The notes: a model not told the origin generated them from the sequence alone. A DNA stretch of 64,000 nucleotides from Microcystis aeruginosa NIES-4325 (GCF_008974145.1 NZ_BJKP01000005.1:86114-150113); one strand, 5' to 3'; counted from the stretch's first letter, positions 34,471 through 46,200 are shown. Numbers and translations are program-made.

Positions 34471-35991
34471 CTAACTTAAACAGCGAATTGCCTCCAATAA
34501 ACCCCTAGCTTTGTTGAGGGTTTCTTCGTACTCTTTCTCCGGCTCAGAATCGGCTACTAACCCTGCTCCCGCTTGCACGGAAACCAGATAATTTTGATTA
34601 CCTTGGGGACGAACAATCATAGTGCGAATCGTGATCGCACTATTTAACTGTCCCTCAAAATCGTAGTAACCATAAACCCCTGAATAGGGACCACGACGAC
34701 AGGGTTCTAATTCATGGATAATTTCCATAGCGCGAATTTTCGGGGCCCCACTGACAGTTCCCGCCGGAAAACAGGCTTTTAATAAATCCCAAGCACTTTT
34801 ATTGGTGGCTAAATCCCCCACCACATTACTAACAATGTGCATAACGTGGGAATAACGTTCAATTATCATTAATTCATCCACTTTGACCGTACCTCGATCG
34901 CATACTCGACCTAGATCATTTCTACCCAAATCCACTAACATAATATGCTCGGCAATTTCTTTGGGATCTTGCAATAAATCCGTTGCTAAAGCTTGGTCTT
35001 CACTGAAGCTTTGTCCCCGGCGACGGGTGCCAGCAATTGGTCTGACCGTAGCCCTTATTTTACCTAATTCGTCCCGTTCTGCCTTAACCATCACTTCAGG
35101 ACTAGAGCCAATAATTTGCCAATCCTTAAAGTTATAAAAAGCCATGTAGGGAGAAGGATTAATCAGACGCAGGGAACGATATAAATCGAAGGGATGACCC
35201 TGATAATTAGCATTTAAGCGCTGGGAAATAACCACCTGAAAAATATCCCCCGCTTTGATATAATCCTTGGCTTTCAAGACATTTTGACAGAATTTTTCCT
35301 GAGTTGTATTGCTTTCATAGACTAATTCTTTTCCCTGACCAACCGGTAATAATTCCAGAGTTTTGGCATTAGTTGGTAGGGGTAATTGTAACTTCAGAAC
35401 TAACTGGGTCACTCGATCGCAGGCCGCTTGATAAGCGGCTGCTAAATCGGGATTTTTACCCCGGATATCGGCATAAGCGATCGCCCAAATTTTCCGTTTA
35501 ACTTGATCAAAAATAATCAGATTATCCACCTGCATCCAAATACCATCCGGTAGATCGGCATCCGTAGCGGGATAAATAGGCACTCGCGGTTCGATCCAAT
35601 TAATTAATTCATAACCCCAAAAACCAAATAAACCCCCTATTCCTGCGGGTAATTGCGGCAATTTAACTGGTACGATCGGGGCTAAACATTGGCCTAAAAT
35701 CTCGAAAGGATCCCCCGAAAAAATCTCTTGAGAACCATCGCGAAAAGTTTGGGTGGTGGTGTTTCCCCGCGCTTCCAATACCCAGACGGGATCGCCACCT
35801 AAAAAGCTGTAGCGTCCCAAGGTTTCGCCCCCTTCCACCGACTCTAATAAAAAATTGTAGGCTTGATCGCCACAAACTTTATACCAGGCGGAAACCGGCG
35901 TTTCTAGGTCAGCGATCCATTCTTGATAGACAGGAATAAAGTTACCTTGGCCGGCGAGTTGACGAAAGCGATCGAAGTCGGGGAAGATCAT
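34471..35991 (-). CDS. trpE: Anthranilate synthase component I
   Basis: ATG 35991 is preferred over the frame opening at 36081, which would add a cysteine-rich N-terminus not typical of TrpE. The 506-residue protein starts MIFPDFDRFRQLAGQG and holds the tryptophan-feedback motif LLES, and the chorismate-binding core (IRATVRPIAGTRRRG, DLGRNDLGRVC, FPAGTVSGAPKIRAMEII, QAGAGLVADSEPEKEY). With TrpG it makes anthranilate. psaD lies just upstream, the same psaD-trpE pairing as in Synechocystis. Confidence 0.92.
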   Translation of the reverse strand: MIFPDFDRFRQLAGQGNFIPVYQEWIADLETPVSAWYKVCGDQAYNFLLESVEGGETLGRYSFLGGDPVWVLEARGNTTTQTFRDGSQEIFSGDPFEILGQCLAPIVPVKLPQLPAGIGGLFGFWGYELINWIEPRVPIYPATDADLPDGIWMQVDNLIIFDQVKRKIWAIAYADIRGKNPDLAAAYQAACDRVTQLVLKLQLPLPTNAKTLELLPVGQGKELVYESNTTQEKFCQNVLKAKDYIKAGDIFQVVISQRLNANYQGHPFDLYRSLRLINPSPYMAFYNFKDWQIIGSSPEVMVKAERDELGKIRATVRPIAGTRRRGQSFSEDQALATDLLQDPKEIAEHIMLVDLGRNDLGRVCDRGTVKVDELMIIERYSHVMHIVSNVVGDLATNKSAWDLLKACFPAGTVSGAPKIRAMEIIHELEPCRRGPYSGVYGYYDFEGQLNSAITIRTMIVRPQGNQNYLVSVQAGAGLVADSEPEKEYEETLNKARGLLEAIRCLS

Positions 35992-36125
35992 ATTTTGATG
36001 GTTTAGGAAACGGATAGCACAACACTTGCAGCCGATTGCGATCAGAGAAATCGAGAGTCGGAAGTTAAATACTAGGGCCAAATAGCTTCTAAATCTAACT
36101 CCCCACTCTCGATTTTAGGGATTAT

Positions 36126-36551
36126 TTATGCTTCGTAGGGAGTGACACCAGAGAACTTAATTGTCGCCGGTTCGGGGTTTTTGCCGATACTGCGGTCTTT
36201 TTTGCCGAAAAATTCACGACCGGCGTTAACTTTTTCGGGGAAGACACCATCAGCAGGGTGGAGATACTGCACTTCACCACTGGGGTAAATCCGATAGATT
36301 TTGTAATCTTCGATTTTGGGTTTGAATTTCGTCCGGAATTGGGTACCAAGAGCGAGCGCGTGTTCTTTGCGGGCTAAATAGAGGAGATTTTCGCCTTCGT
36401 TCATGATAGCGGCGCCACCGGTGGGCATTTCAAAGACTTGTTCTTTGCTGCTTGTCCAGGTGATGGCGTATTTTTCTTCCAGATCGGCTTTGGTGAGTAA
36501 ACCGCCCGTGCTGCCACCGAACTTAGGAGCTTTTCCAGAAAGTTCTGTCAT
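36126..36551 (-). CDS. psaD: Photosystem I reaction center subunit II (PsaD)
   Basis: A 141-residue peripheral stromal-side subunit of PSI that docks ferredoxin. The [20 protein letters not shown] start, the [20 protein letters not shown] block and the basic [20 protein letters not shown] segment are conserved. It is 134 bases upstream of trpE. Confidence 0.97.
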   Translation of the reverse strand: MTELSGKAPKFGGSTGGLLTKADLEEKYAITWTSSKEQVFEMPTGGAAIMNEGENLLYLARKEHALALGTQFRTKFKPKIEDYKIYRIYPSGEVQYLHPADGVFPEKVNAGREFFGKKDRSIGKNPEPATIKFSGVTPYEA

Positions 36552-36719
36552 AGGATTTTGTTCTCTCTACAAAAATAAAGAAAAGGGGTTTTAGGGAATC
36601 CTATCACTGACAGCCCCTCTCTCTAGTAGTCTTGTCAAGAACTGTAACATTATTTTGTACTAGACTATGGAACTAAGCTGCCAGCCGATCGCCAACTGGT
36701 CTAGGAATCGGCCACCACT

Positions 36720-38357
36720 TTAATCGATCGCCCGTCGGGAAATTTGCCAACTTAAAAAAATTACCGGAATTAATCCCACTAAGACAATGGCCAAGGCTGG
36801 GGCTGCCGCTTCCACCAAACGTTCATCACTGGCGTATTGATAAACGCGCACCGCTAGGGTATCAAAATTAAAAGGTCTTAGGACCAAAGTAGCCGGTAAT
36901 TCCTTCATCACATCGACAAAAACTAACATAGCTGCCGTCAATAATCCCCCCGACAAAAGAGGAATATGCACTTTCATTAAAGTGGCACCAGTGCCATAAC
37001 CAAGGCTGCGAGAAGCATCATCTAAACTAGGTTTAATTTTACTTAAACTCGATTCTAGTGTGGAGAAAGCTACGGCTAAAAACCGGACAATATAGGCAAA
37101 AATCAGACAGAAAATCGTGCCGCTCAGAATTAAATTTGTATTTAATCCTTGATTGAAAAAGTTATCTAATTTGCCGATAGGAATTAAAACCCCCACCGCG
37201 ATAACAATGCCGGGTATAGCATAACCAGCGGCCGCAATCCGCACAGATCCCTTAAGAGTTTTATTCGGATTAAGTCTTTCCCCGTAGGCGAGAATTAAAG
37301 CTAAAACTACCGCAATAATTGCGCTTAAAGTAGCCAGAAAAAAACTGTTTCCCGATAGACTAAAAAAGTCATTATTAAAAGTTTCTTGGGCATGATTAAA
37401 GGCTAGATAAGCTAGATAAAAAGCAGGGGCAATAAACCCAAGAAATACCGGCACAAAACAGGAGATAATTGCCAAAAAACTGCGAACAAATCCTAGTTCG
37501 TACTTAGTCGGTGACTGGAAACGATTGGTCATTTCATAGTAACGAGCTTGACGACGGGAGGATTGTTCAAGGAAAACTAAAACGAGGATAAATACCATTA
37601 AAACTGTTGATAACTGCCCCGCCGCTATGCGATCGCCCATGCCGAACCAAGTATTATAAATCCCCGTGGTAAAAGCATTAATGCCGAAATACTGCACCGT
37701 ACCAAAATCGTTCAGAGTTTCCATTAAAGCTAGGGCCAATCCCGCCATAATTGCTGGTCTTGCTAGGGGTAAAGCAACGGTAAAAAAACCGCGCCAAGGA
37801 TTACATCCCAAGGAGCGACTTGCCTCCACCGTGCAGACAGATTGTTCTAAAAAACCGACCCTTGCTAACAGATAAACGTAGGGATAAAGCACCAGTATTA
37901 ACATCAGAATCCCCCCCCAAAGAGAACGGATATTAGGAAACCAATAATCCTCGACACTATCCCAAGCGAAAACGCTTCTTAAGAAGGTCTGCACCGGACC
38001 AAAATAGTCCATCATATTGGTATAAGTATAGGCCAAGAGATAGGCGGGAGCGGCAAGGGGTAGTAATAATAACCATTGAAATTGTTGACGACCGGGAAAT
38101 TGACACATCGTTATTAACCAAGCGGTGCCAACACCGATGATTAAAACGCCGCTACCCACCCCGCCCATTAACCAAAAAGAATTAACTAGATAATCCCAGA
38201 GAACAGTTTCGATCAGATGTTGCCAGACTTGACTGGAATTAGTTAATAAACTACTGGCCACCGATAAAATTGGCAGGGAAACAAGCAGGGCAATTAGTAA
38301 AACTGCAATTGTCCATCCCTGTCTAAAAAAAGAGCGAGATTCTTTGGGCAAAAACAT
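36720..38357 (-). CDS. futB: Iron(III) ABC transporter permease (FutB-like)
   Basis: A 545-residue permease with about twelve membrane segments arranged as two MetI-type halves. Each half has an EAA-like loop: EASRSLGCNPWRGFFTVALP and DDASRSLGYGTGATLMKVHI. This is the layout of the Fe(III) permeases FutB/SfuB. The FutA-type binding proteins and FutC-type ATPase are not adjacent, as is usual for fut genes in cyanobacteria. Confidence 0.83.
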   Translation of the reverse strand: MFLPKESRSFFRQGWTIAVLLIALLVSLPILSVASSLLTNSSQVWQHLIETVLWDYLVNSFWLMGGVGSGVLIIGVGTAWLITMCQFPGRQQFQWLLLLPLAAPAYLLAYTYTNMMDYFGPVQTFLRSVFAWDSVEDYWFPNIRSLWGGILMLILVLYPYVYLLARVGFLEQSVCTVEASRSLGCNPWRGFFTVALPLARPAIMAGLALALMETLNDFGTVQYFGINAFTTGIYNTWFGMGDRIAAGQLSTVLMVFILVLVFLEQSSRRQARYYEMTNRFQSPTKYELGFVRSFLAIISCFVPVFLGFIAPAFYLAYLAFNHAQETFNNDFFSLSGNSFFLATLSAIIAVVLALILAYGERLNPNKTLKGSVRIAAAGYAIPGIVIAVGVLIPIGKLDNFFNQGLNTNLILSGTIFCLIFAYIVRFLAVAFSTLESSLSKIKPSLDDASRSLGYGTGATLMKVHIPLLSGGLLTAAMLVFVDVMKELPATLVLRPFNFDTLAVRVYQYASDERLVEAAAPALAIVLVGLIPVIFLSWQISRRAID

Positions 38358-38436
38358 TTTAAATAAGATTGTTAAAGCAATTTTTAGAGAACTAGGAGAT
38401 GATCTACAGCAGTCCTAGGTCATTGGCTCCTAAAAA

Positions 38437-39246
38437 TTAGGATTTCTGTAACAGATTGCGGTAGTCAAACACGCGAATGAGAGTCCCTTTTTTGGGTAAA
38501 TCGGCGGCACGAATCCGTAATTTATTGTCCTCGATTAAACGGATATTTTTATCCTTGACTAACTTGAGAAACTCATCTACAGACACCAATTCACAGGCAT
38601 TTTTATCGGCGGCACTGGTGAAGTATTGCGTCGGGACAGCAATTCGCGGCTGTAAAACTTCGATCGCCTGTTTTGCTTCTTGGGGATTATAATTTTTTGG
38701 ACCACCTCCCACGGGAATAAAAGCTAAATCCGGCGAACCTAGGAGAATTCTTTGTTCTAATTCAATTGGGGCAGCAGCCCCCCCTAAATGGACAATACTA
38801 ATCCCCGCCTGGGTCCAACGCCAAGCCACATTCATGCCGAAACGTTGCCCCCCCATGCGATCGTGGGCGATACTAATGCCCTGGAATTTTAATTTACCCA
38901 GATCATAGGCCCCCGGCTCAAACAAAATTTTCGGATTACCGGGTAAATTCTCGGCGGCCCCTTCATCCCAGAGTTGACTACTAATTAAAACGATATCTGC
39001 TTCTACTTTTGGCAAAGGAAAACCCGCCGTACAACCGATTGCCCGGAAGGGATTAACTAGGACTCTTTGCCCTCCTCCGGTGAATAAAAAGCAACTATGA
39101 CCCAACCATTGAACTAGGAGGGAATTATCGGGTTTTTGGGGGGAAGTGGGGTTAGTGGGTTTCGGTTTAGTTTCCGCTAAAACTGAGCTTACTGCCACGG
39201 TTAAGAAACTTGTCCCCGCCGATAAGATAAAATCTCGCCTTTTCAT
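38437..39246 (-). CDS. MBL-fold metallo-hydrolase-like exported protein
   Basis: ATG 39246 gives a 269-residue protein with a twin-arginine-like signal (MKRRDFILSAGTSFLTVAVS); ATG 39270 adds 8 residues. The mature part has the beta-lactamase-fold pattern of the UPF0173/MBL group (LLVQWLGHSCFLFTGGGQRV, ISIVHLGGAA), but the classical HxHxDH motif is not seen. Activity is therefore uncertain. It lies between the FutB-like gene and trpG on the same strand. Confidence 0.75.
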   Translation of the reverse strand: MKRRDFILSAGTSFLTVAVSSVLAETKPKPTNPTSPQKPDNSLLVQWLGHSCFLFTGGGQRVLVNPFRAIGCTAGFPLPKVEADIVLISSQLWDEGAAENLPGNPKILFEPGAYDLGKLKFQGISIAHDRMGGQRFGMNVAWRWTQAGISIVHLGGAAAPIELEQRILLGSPDLAFIPVGGGPKNYNPQEAKQAIEVLQPRIAVPTQYFTSAADKNACELVSVDEFLKLVKDKNIRLIEDNKLRIRAADLPKKGTLIRVFDYRNLLQKS

Positions 39247-39307
39247 AAATGTAGATACAGAATTAATCAAGTTAAGGTTAATTTCAGGGGTTGGGGATTA
39301 GTGAACA

Positions 39308-39895
39308 CTAGAGGGATCGGAGAAAGTTTCTTAAAAGTTCCTTGCCAGCAGTGGTTAAAATACTTTCGGGATGGAATTGTACTCCTTGAATGTGGGGGTA
39401 ATCCCGATGACGGACTCCCATGACCGTACCATCTTCGACCCAGGCCGTGATCTCTAAATTATCCGGCATGGTGGAGCGCTCGATCACTAAACTATGGTAA
39501 CGGGTGGCAGTAAAAGGATTTTCTAAGCCTTGAAATACCCCTTCACTGTTGTGATAGATTGGGGAAGTTTTGCCGTGCATCAAGACCGGGGCCCGGACGA
39601 CATCCCCTCCGAATACCTGACCGATACTTTGATGACCCAGACAGACCCCCAAAATCGGCAAATGGGGGCTAAATTTGGCGATTAATTCCAGAGATATGCC
39701 CGCATCGACTGGACGACCGGGACCGGGGGAAATGACAATTCCATCCGGCCGCATTTGTTCGATTGTGGCCAGGTCGATTTTATCATTACGATAGACCTCG
39801 ATCGGCACAGCGATCGGGAAATCGGAGGCTAATTCTCCCAAATACTGGACTAAATTGTAGGTAAAACTATCATAGTTATCGATGACGATTATCAA
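39308..39895 (-). CDS. trpG: Anthranilate/aminodeoxychorismate synthase glutamine amidotransferase
   Basis: A 195-residue class I glutamine amidotransferase with the catalytic triad: Cys in GVCLGHQSIG, and His and Glu in VQFHPESILT. IDNYDSFTYNLVQYLG is the family start and SPGPGRP the oxyanion loop. In many bacteria one protein serves both TrpE and PabB, so it may be TrpG, PabA or both. It is about 4 kb from trpE. Confidence 0.92.
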   Translation of the reverse strand: MIIVIDNYDSFTYNLVQYLGELASDFPIAVPIEVYRNDKIDLATIEQMRPDGIVISPGPGRPVDAGISLELIAKFSPHLPILGVCLGHQSIGQVFGGDVVRAPVLMHGKTSPIYHNSEGVFQGLENPFTATRYHSLVIERSTMPDNLEITAWVEDGTVMGVRHRDYPHIQGVQFHPESILTTAGKELLRNFLRSL

Positions 39896-40022
39896 GAGTC
39901 CCTCTCCTTTCTCTAGCCTCGCTCAGTATTTTCATTCTACATCTAGGCTGTCTCGATCGAGATAGCCTGGCCCTAGGAGGTAAGCTATTTTTGTGCCTTC
40001 AGCTAGAATCTGCCCAGAATTG

Positions 40023-40523
40023 CTAATTACAGCCTAAACTATCTCTGGTGGCCACTCCCGTGACCGGATTAATGCCATCGGCCCGTTCACACATTAACTT
40101 GACCTGATAGTGATCAATTACCGCGTTAGTGAAATCGGCCCCGGTAATAATTGTGTCATAAAAACGGCTGCGAGTAGCGATCGCATCGGTAAAAATAGTA
40201 TTAGTTAAATCGGCAAAATCGAGAGTAACTCTATCCACTAGAGAGGCGGTTAAATCGGCCCCTTTTAAGTTAGCTTTTAAGAGGACAGCCTCGGTGAGAA
40301 TGCTATAGGATAAATCGGCCCATTCTAGGTTAACTCCCCGCATCGCGGCAGCTGCGAAAACTCCTCCGCGCAAATCCTGATGGGAAAAATCCCGATCTTG
40401 CAGCTGGGCAAAACTATAGTTAATCGTTTTATCTTGGGCTAAAGCCACCGGACGGGCGGCGAAAAGTAGCCAAAGAATCGCCAGCAAAATAATTAAAACC
40501 AGACTGAAAAAATTTTTCAACAT
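40023..40523 (-). CDS. Pentapeptide repeat protein, exported
   Basis: A 166-residue protein with an N-terminal hydrophobic signal segment ([20 protein letters not shown], cleaved near ALA) followed by pentapeptide A(D/N)LxX-type repeats ([40 protein letters not shown]). The fold is a right-handed quadrilateral helix. Cyanobacterial members of this kind are often thylakoid-lumen proteins of unknown role. The stop is 2 bases after the downstream end of the LCP gene's stop on the same strand, so the two form an operon. Confidence 0.85.
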   Translation of the reverse strand: MLKNFFSLVLIILLAILWLLFAARPVALAQDKTINYSFAQLQDRDFSHQDLRGGVFAAAAMRGVNLEWADLSYSILTEAVLLKANLKGADLTASLVDRVTLDFADLTNTIFTDAIATRSRFYDTIITGADFTNAVIDHYQVKLMCERADGINPVTGVATRDSLGCN

Positions 40524-40525
40524 TG

Positions 40526-41914
40526 TTACTGTTGAGCGTCGAGAAACTGGGCCACATCATCACCCACCCGAATAGTTAGGTCTGAGTCTAAAGCACCAGT
40601 GGAGGATGATTCTACTTTACCGATTCCCAATTGATTTTTCAAGAGGTTAGCGGACTGAACATCACCTTTTTGGGCAATAATTGCGGTGGTTTCTAGCTTT
40701 TGGGAGGAGTCATCGCTAATATAAACATTTGTATAGCCCCGTTTGGCCAGATAATTGCGGGTACGACGGGCTAAACCTTTGGTATGGGTGGCATTTTGAA
40801 TGGCAATCCGCAGACTATAAACGGAGGTTTCTCCCCCCGCGTAGTTATCGGTAAAATTATTAGCCACAATGGTTCTAATTTCGCGACGGTTCAAAATCCA
40901 ATAACTGCGACCATCGTATTCCTCGAGGCTATTAAACCGGCCGGGTAGTAGGATCATTCTTAAGTCATCCTGTTTAATTTCCCGGCCAAAATTAGCGATA
41001 GCCAGCATTTCCTCGACGGTTAAATTTGTATCGATATATTGTTGTAAAACCTGTACTGCTTTCGGGAGACTGGGGAGAATTGTCGGACTAAAAATCTTTT
41101 GTTGGAGTGCTTTTAATAAAATTTGTTGTCTTTGTACGCGACCGATATCGCCGTATTGCGGGTTACGGAAACGGGCAAATTGTTCGGCTTGGTCGCCGTT
41201 GAGATTTTGCCAACCCTCTTGTAAATCAATTTCTAATTTTTGGGTGACATCTTTATGATACATTCGTTCGGGTACATAAACCTCTACACCCCCGACTAAA
41301 TCGACTAATTCCTTAAAGGCATCGGTAGTTACCCGGACATAGCGATCAACGGTGACATCCCCTAAAGTATTACTGACCACTTCTGCCGCTAGAGTGGGTC
41401 CACCGTGAACGTTGGCATCGTTAATTTTGGTGAAACCGTGGCCGGGTATTCTGACGCGGCTATCGCGAGGGATAGACAGCATTCTCACGGTTTTATCGCT
41501 AGGATCGAAGCGCACTAGGAGCATGGTGTCGCTGCGACCTTTAAATACATCGTCGCCGTTTTTGGCATCTAAAACTCGATCGATGCCCATAACTAAAATA
41601 TTAACAGGACGAGAAAGCTGCTGATTGATTAAGCTATTCCAAGCTTGATCCTCAAGGATGTCTGTTTGGGTGGGAAAAGATGTTTTTTGGAAGATGGCCC
41701 CAATTGGCGCGGGTAAGGGGCTAATTAAAGCGACAGCAGCCCCAACAGTGGCGGAAACTAGGGCGGTAAAACTAAGGGTTATTCCCCAAAATAAGCCCTT
41801 TTGCAGGGGAGATGCTTTTTTAAAACCGGACATGACTGAACTGACCACTGCGACGGTATTTTCTGAGTTTTGGCTGTATTCTTGCTTTTCAAACCGCCCC
41901 GAAACATTGGCCAT
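40526..41914 (-). CDS. LytR-CpsA-Psr (LCP) family cell-wall ligase
   Basis: A 462-residue protein with a cytoplasmic N-terminus, one membrane segment (about 39-65) and an LCP catalytic domain: [57 protein letters not shown] and [19 protein letters not shown]-terminal LytR_C domain ([20 protein letters not shown]) follows. LCP proteins attach glycopolymers to peptidoglycan or glycosyl-lipid carriers. It lies upstream of the pentapeptide gene. Confidence 0.9.
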   Translation of the reverse strand: MANVSGRFEKQEYSQNSENTVAVVSSVMSGFKKASPLQKGLFWGITLSFTALVSATVGAAVALISPLPAPIGAIFQKTSFPTQTDILEDQAWNSLINQQLSRPVNILVMGIDRVLDAKNGDDVFKGRSDTMLLVRFDPSDKTVRMLSIPRDSRVRIPGHGFTKINDANVHGGPTLAAEVVSNTLGDVTVDRYVRVTTDAFKELVDLVGGVEVYVPERMYHKDVTQKLEIDLQEGWQNLNGDQAEQFARFRNPQYGDIGRVQRQQILLKALQQKIFSPTILPSLPKAVQVLQQYIDTNLTVEEMLAIANFGREIKQDDLRMILLPGRFNSLEEYDGRSYWILNRREIRTIVANNFTDNYAGGETSVYSLRIAIQNATHTKGLARRTRNYLAKRGYTNVYISDDSSQKLETTAIIAQKGDVQSANLLKNQLGIGKVESSSTGALDSDLTIRVGDDVAQFLDAQQ

Positions 41915-42069
41915 GGACTAACCTCAACATCTGATTAAAAGCTTACTTTAGGAGGTGACTGCTGATCCATAGAATCTATCTCTAGCCCAAAAGTTCCAGA
42001 TATTGATCACTCCCCCCTCCCGCTGGTTATTGTAACATATTGTTAAGGAACTGGCTATCATCCACCTGT

Positions 42070-42243
42070 GGTAAAAATCAAAAATTGTTGTTAGGGTTAG
42101 GAGTCAGTAGCCAGTAGTCAGTAGTCAGGAGAATTGAGAATGAATAATAAGCGATTGAATGCTCTATTTAGATATTTTAGGCGATTTAATCCTTATTTTC
42201 GCCGTTTTTGAACCGTGAAAAGTTAATTAGGCAAGAGGTTTAA
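42070..42243 (+). repeat. GGAGTCAGTAGCCAG-type MITE, copy 1
   Basis: TAAAAATCAAAAATTGTTG, TTAGGAGTCAGTAGCCAGTA and the right end GGCAAGAGGTTTA recur at 62745-62928 (most complete) and 62142-62283. The middle shares AGGCGATTTAATCCTTATTT. There is no ORF. It occupies most of the gap before the NlpC gene. Confidence 0.65.
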
Positions 42244-42410
42244 TAATTTTTCAGGGATTCAGTTCAGTTATAGATTATCTCTGTAGCCAAGAATTAAGAG
42301 AGGTGGAAACTTGAAGATGACAGAACTAAGGTTATTCTACTCGTTTTTATCCCTTTGCTTTTGGCTAGTTGGGCAGTTTTTTCTGTCAATATAATTCTGA
42401 TATATTTTTT

Positions 42411-43088
42411 ATGAGAATCATCTCCCTTCCCCCATCATCTACCCAAGAATATCTCTGTGTGCGAGACTTAAATCTCTACAATTCTCCCAGTTGTCAAGAG
42501 TTAGCTACCCAAGCACAACAGGGAAGAAAATTAAAATTTCTTTCCCTAGAAATTACCGAAAAAGGGCTACAAATTCAGCTAAGGGAAGATAATTATTTAG
42601 CTTGGTTATCCCTAGAAGATTTAGATGCGATTGCGGCAGCCGCCACAGCTTATCAAAAAATTCCTCTAACTCGTTCCGATATAGAAAAACATATTCTTGA
42701 GATTATAACTTTTACTCAGGAAGCAATGAATCGTACCAATCATTATCTCTGGGGTGGAACCCTTGCACCTAATTACGATTGTTCAGGATTAATCCAAGCT
42801 GCTTTTGCCACTTTTGGCATTTGGTTGCCGAGAGATTCCTATCAACAGGAGGCTTTTTGTCAAAAAATAAACCGAGAGGAATTACTACCAGGAGATTTAA
42901 TTTTCTTTGGTGATAAAAGAGTTAATCATGTGGCTTTATATTTAGGTAATAATCAATATATCCACAGTTCAGGAAAAGAAACAGGTAATAATGGTATAGC
43001 TATCAATCTACTCACCGATGATAGGGATAGCGTCAGTCGTCATTATTATCAAAAATTATGGGGTTTCGGTCGAGTTATGTACAATTAA
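42411..43088 (+). CDS. NlpC/P60 family peptidoglycan endopeptidase
   Basis: ATG 42411 is preferred over TTG 42369. The 225-residue protein has an N-terminal SH3-like domain and a C-terminal cysteine-peptidase domain with the catalytic set: YDCSGLIQAAF (Cys), NHVALYLGNNQY (His) and IHSSG (third residue region). WGGTLAPNYDCSG is typical. It likely cleaves gamma-D-Glu-meso-DAP bonds. There is no clear signal peptide, as is common for cyanobacterial homologues. Confidence 0.9.
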   Translation: MRIISLPPSSTQEYLCVRDLNLYNSPSCQELATQAQQGRKLKFLSLEITEKGLQIQLREDNYLAWLSLEDLDAIAAAATAYQKIPLTRSDIEKHILEIITFTQEAMNRTNHYLWGGTLAPNYDCSGLIQAAFATFGIWLPRDSYQQEAFCQKINREELLPGDLIFFGDKRVNHVALYLGNNQYIHSSGKETGNNGIAINLLTDDRDSVSRHYYQKLWGFGRVMYN

Positions 43089-43124
43089 TTAGTTATCAGT
43101 TATCAGGTTACTATTCCCCATAGG

Positions 43125-43236
43125 TAATAATAAATTTAGTTATTAAAAACTGATTATTTATCTCCCATTTTGCCTTTTGCTTTTTGCCTTTTGCATCTCC
43201 TCTATAAGTAGCCTATACTCAACTTATTTAGTGTAA
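43125..43236 (+). mobile_element. Degenerate TAATACTAAATCCG MITE copy directly before the RND gene
   Basis: Left end TAATAATAAATTTA, then GTTATTAAAAACTGATTATT, TTTTGCCTTTTGC and GTAGCCTATACTCAAC, right end TATTTAGTGTAA; parallel to 53411-53522. The right end stops two bases before the ATG of the RND gene. Confidence 0.6.
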
Positions 43237-43238
43237 TC

Positions 43239-46200
43239 ATGTTAGAAAACATCTCCCTAAGCGGTCTATCAATTCGTCGTCATATAGGCGTATTGATGTT
43301 AACTATAGCAGTTATCATCATCGGTCTTTTTTTTCTAAATCGGTTACAAGTAGATTTGCTTCCTTCTATCACTTATCCTCGCATTAGTTTAAGGATGAAT
43401 GTCCCTGGAGTTTCCCCGGAAGTTATTCTCGAAGAAGTAACTAAACCCCTAGAAGAAGGAATGAGTGCCACCGAGGGAGTAGTGCAAGTTTATTCAGAAA
43501 CTCGCGAGGGAAGGATGCGAGTAGATTTATTTTTTCAACCAGGGGGAGATTTAAATGTTGCTTTAAATGAAGCTACCGAAAGTTTTAATCGTGTCCGACA
43601 AAATTTACCCAATATTATTGAAGAACCGCGCTTAAATAAATTTGAACCATCTCGTTTACCCGTCTATGAATTTGCTCTCGTTTCTGATACCCTACCCCTA
43701 AAAGATTTAAGATTATTTGCTGATGAAGAATTAGGGAGAGAATTAGGATTTGTGGAAGGAGTGGCAGTAGTGGACGTGATTGGGGGAGTTAGAGAAGAAA
43801 TTCAAGTTAATATTGACCTGCAGCGATTACAATCTTTAGGAGTGGGATTAAATCAGGTTTTAGACACCCTAGAAAGACGTAATCAGGACATCTCTGGTGG
43901 CCGACTAGAGGGAGAAACAGGGGAACCTTTAACCCGCTCGGTGGGGAAATTTAAAAACGTAGCGGACATTCAAGATTTAGCACTGACCGATAGTAATAAT
44001 CCCGAAGAAAAAATCTATCTGCGGGATGTGGCCAGAGTTATCGATGGGACAGAAGAACAAAGAATTTTTGTCACCCTAAATGGAAAAAATGCCGTCAGGG
44101 TTAGCGTCCAAAAACAACCGAATGCGAACACGATTGCTGTGGTAGAAGGGGTCAAAAAACGCATTGCCGAATTAAAAAAATCCGGGTTAATTCCAGAGGG
44201 GATACAAGTTGTCCCCACTACCGATGAGTCTGTATTTATCCAAAACGCGGTTAATAACGTGGTTTCTTCGGGATTAGCGGGGACAATTTTAGCAGGATTG
44301 ACTGTATTCGTCTTTCTGGGTTCCCTGCGACAGACTTTTATCATTATCCTAGCGATTCCTCTTTCTACCCTCGTCGCAATTATCTGTATGAAGTTATTCG
44401 GGTTATCGATAAATGTGTTTAGTTTGGGAGGATTGGCCCTAGGAGTGGGTATCGTGGTAGATAATTCCATTGTCATGCTGGAAAATATTGCCCTCAAAGT
44501 TAATCAAAACCAAAATAAGCGAGATTTTTTAGAAATTGCCCGGAATAGCAGCCAAGAGGTAGAATCTGCTTTAGTGGCCTCCACTGCGACTAATCTCGTC
44601 TCTATCCTGCCATTTTTATTACTGGGTGGTTTTATTTCCCTACTGTTTAACGAGATTATCCTCACTATCAGTTTTGCTGTGGCTGCTTCTCTGCTGTGTG
44701 CGTTAACCGTTGTTCCCATGTTAGCCAGTCGTTTGTTAAATATGCGGGTTTCTAGTGGTATTCAGCGATTTTGGCTCTTAAGAGTCTTTAGTCAACGTCT
44801 AGAAGGTTTAACTATTCTCTACGGTCGTTTTTTAGCTAAAATCATCCGCTACAGAATACTTGTTATCCTACTGGCCTTTTTAATTTTAGGGGGAAGTAGT
44901 TTTTATCTCTGGCAATATATCCCCCAAGAAGTCTTTAGTCGTATTCAAACCGGACAGGTGAACGTTTTTGCCCAATTTCCCCCCGGTACCAATTTAAATA
45001 CTAACCGTCAGGTGATGCGGGAAGTAGAAAAGATTTTATTATCACAACCGGAAACTCAGTATGTTTTTACTACCAGTGGCGGTTCTCTTTTTGGTACAAC
45101 TACCAATGAAAATATTTTGCGCGCTTCTAGTACGATTAATCTCAAAAAAGGCACTAATACAGAAGCATATATCGAACGCATGAGCAAAGCATTAGAGCAA
45201 TTAAACCTCGTTAACGTGCGTTTGCGTCTCACCCCCGGTCAAGTGCGCGGTATTATTCTTAATAACTCTCCCTCCGTTGGTGCCGATGTGGATGTGATGT
45301 TACAGGGACGCGATGGCAAAACTTTAGAGCAAGCTGGTGAAGAAATCCTCAGTATTCTCGATGAAAAAGTCCCTAGTGTGCGTTTTCGTGCCGATGCTGA
45401 CCCCAGACAACCAGAAATCCAGATTAAACCCGATTGGACGCGCTTAAATAGTTTGGGATTGAGTACCCCAGAAGTGGGACAAACGGTACAGACCGCTATT
45501 CAAGGATTTATCCCCACCCAACTGCAACGGGGAGAAAGATTAATCGATATCCGGGTGCAATTGGACCCCAACTCGCAGCAAACCATTAGTGACCTATCAC
45601 AAATACCGATTTTTGTCAATAGGCAAGAAGACTTAAAATTAGCAGATATCGCCCAGATTGAAGCGGGAAAAACCCCAGGGGTCATCCAGAGAATCAATCA
45701 GCGTCAAGTTTTTATTATTATCGGCAGTTTGGTCGAGGGAGCGAAATTAAGTGACGCACTCGCAGGGGTAAAATCGGTTTTAAATTCCACTCCCTTACCT
45801 GATGGTATCAGCATTTTACCCAGTGCTGCTGCCACGTCTAATCAAGAAATTCAGGGTTCTTTGGGTTTATTAGCGGGTTTATCGGTATTTTTAGTCTTTG
45901 TGGTCATGGCCGTGCAGTATAACTCGCTCATAGACCCTTTGGTGATTATGTTAACCGTTCCTTTGGCCCTAGCGGGGGGAATTTTTGGACTATATTTGAC
46001 CAAAACCCCGATCAATGCCATTGTCATCGTCGGGGTGGTTTTATTGGTGGGCATTGTGGTTAATAACGGGATTATTATGGTGGAATTAGCCAATCAATTG
46101 CGGCAAGAATTCGGTTTTACTCGACTACAAGCTATTTTAAAGGCCGCTCCCCAACGTTTACGACCGATTTTAATGACTACCGTGACCACGGTTTTAGGTT

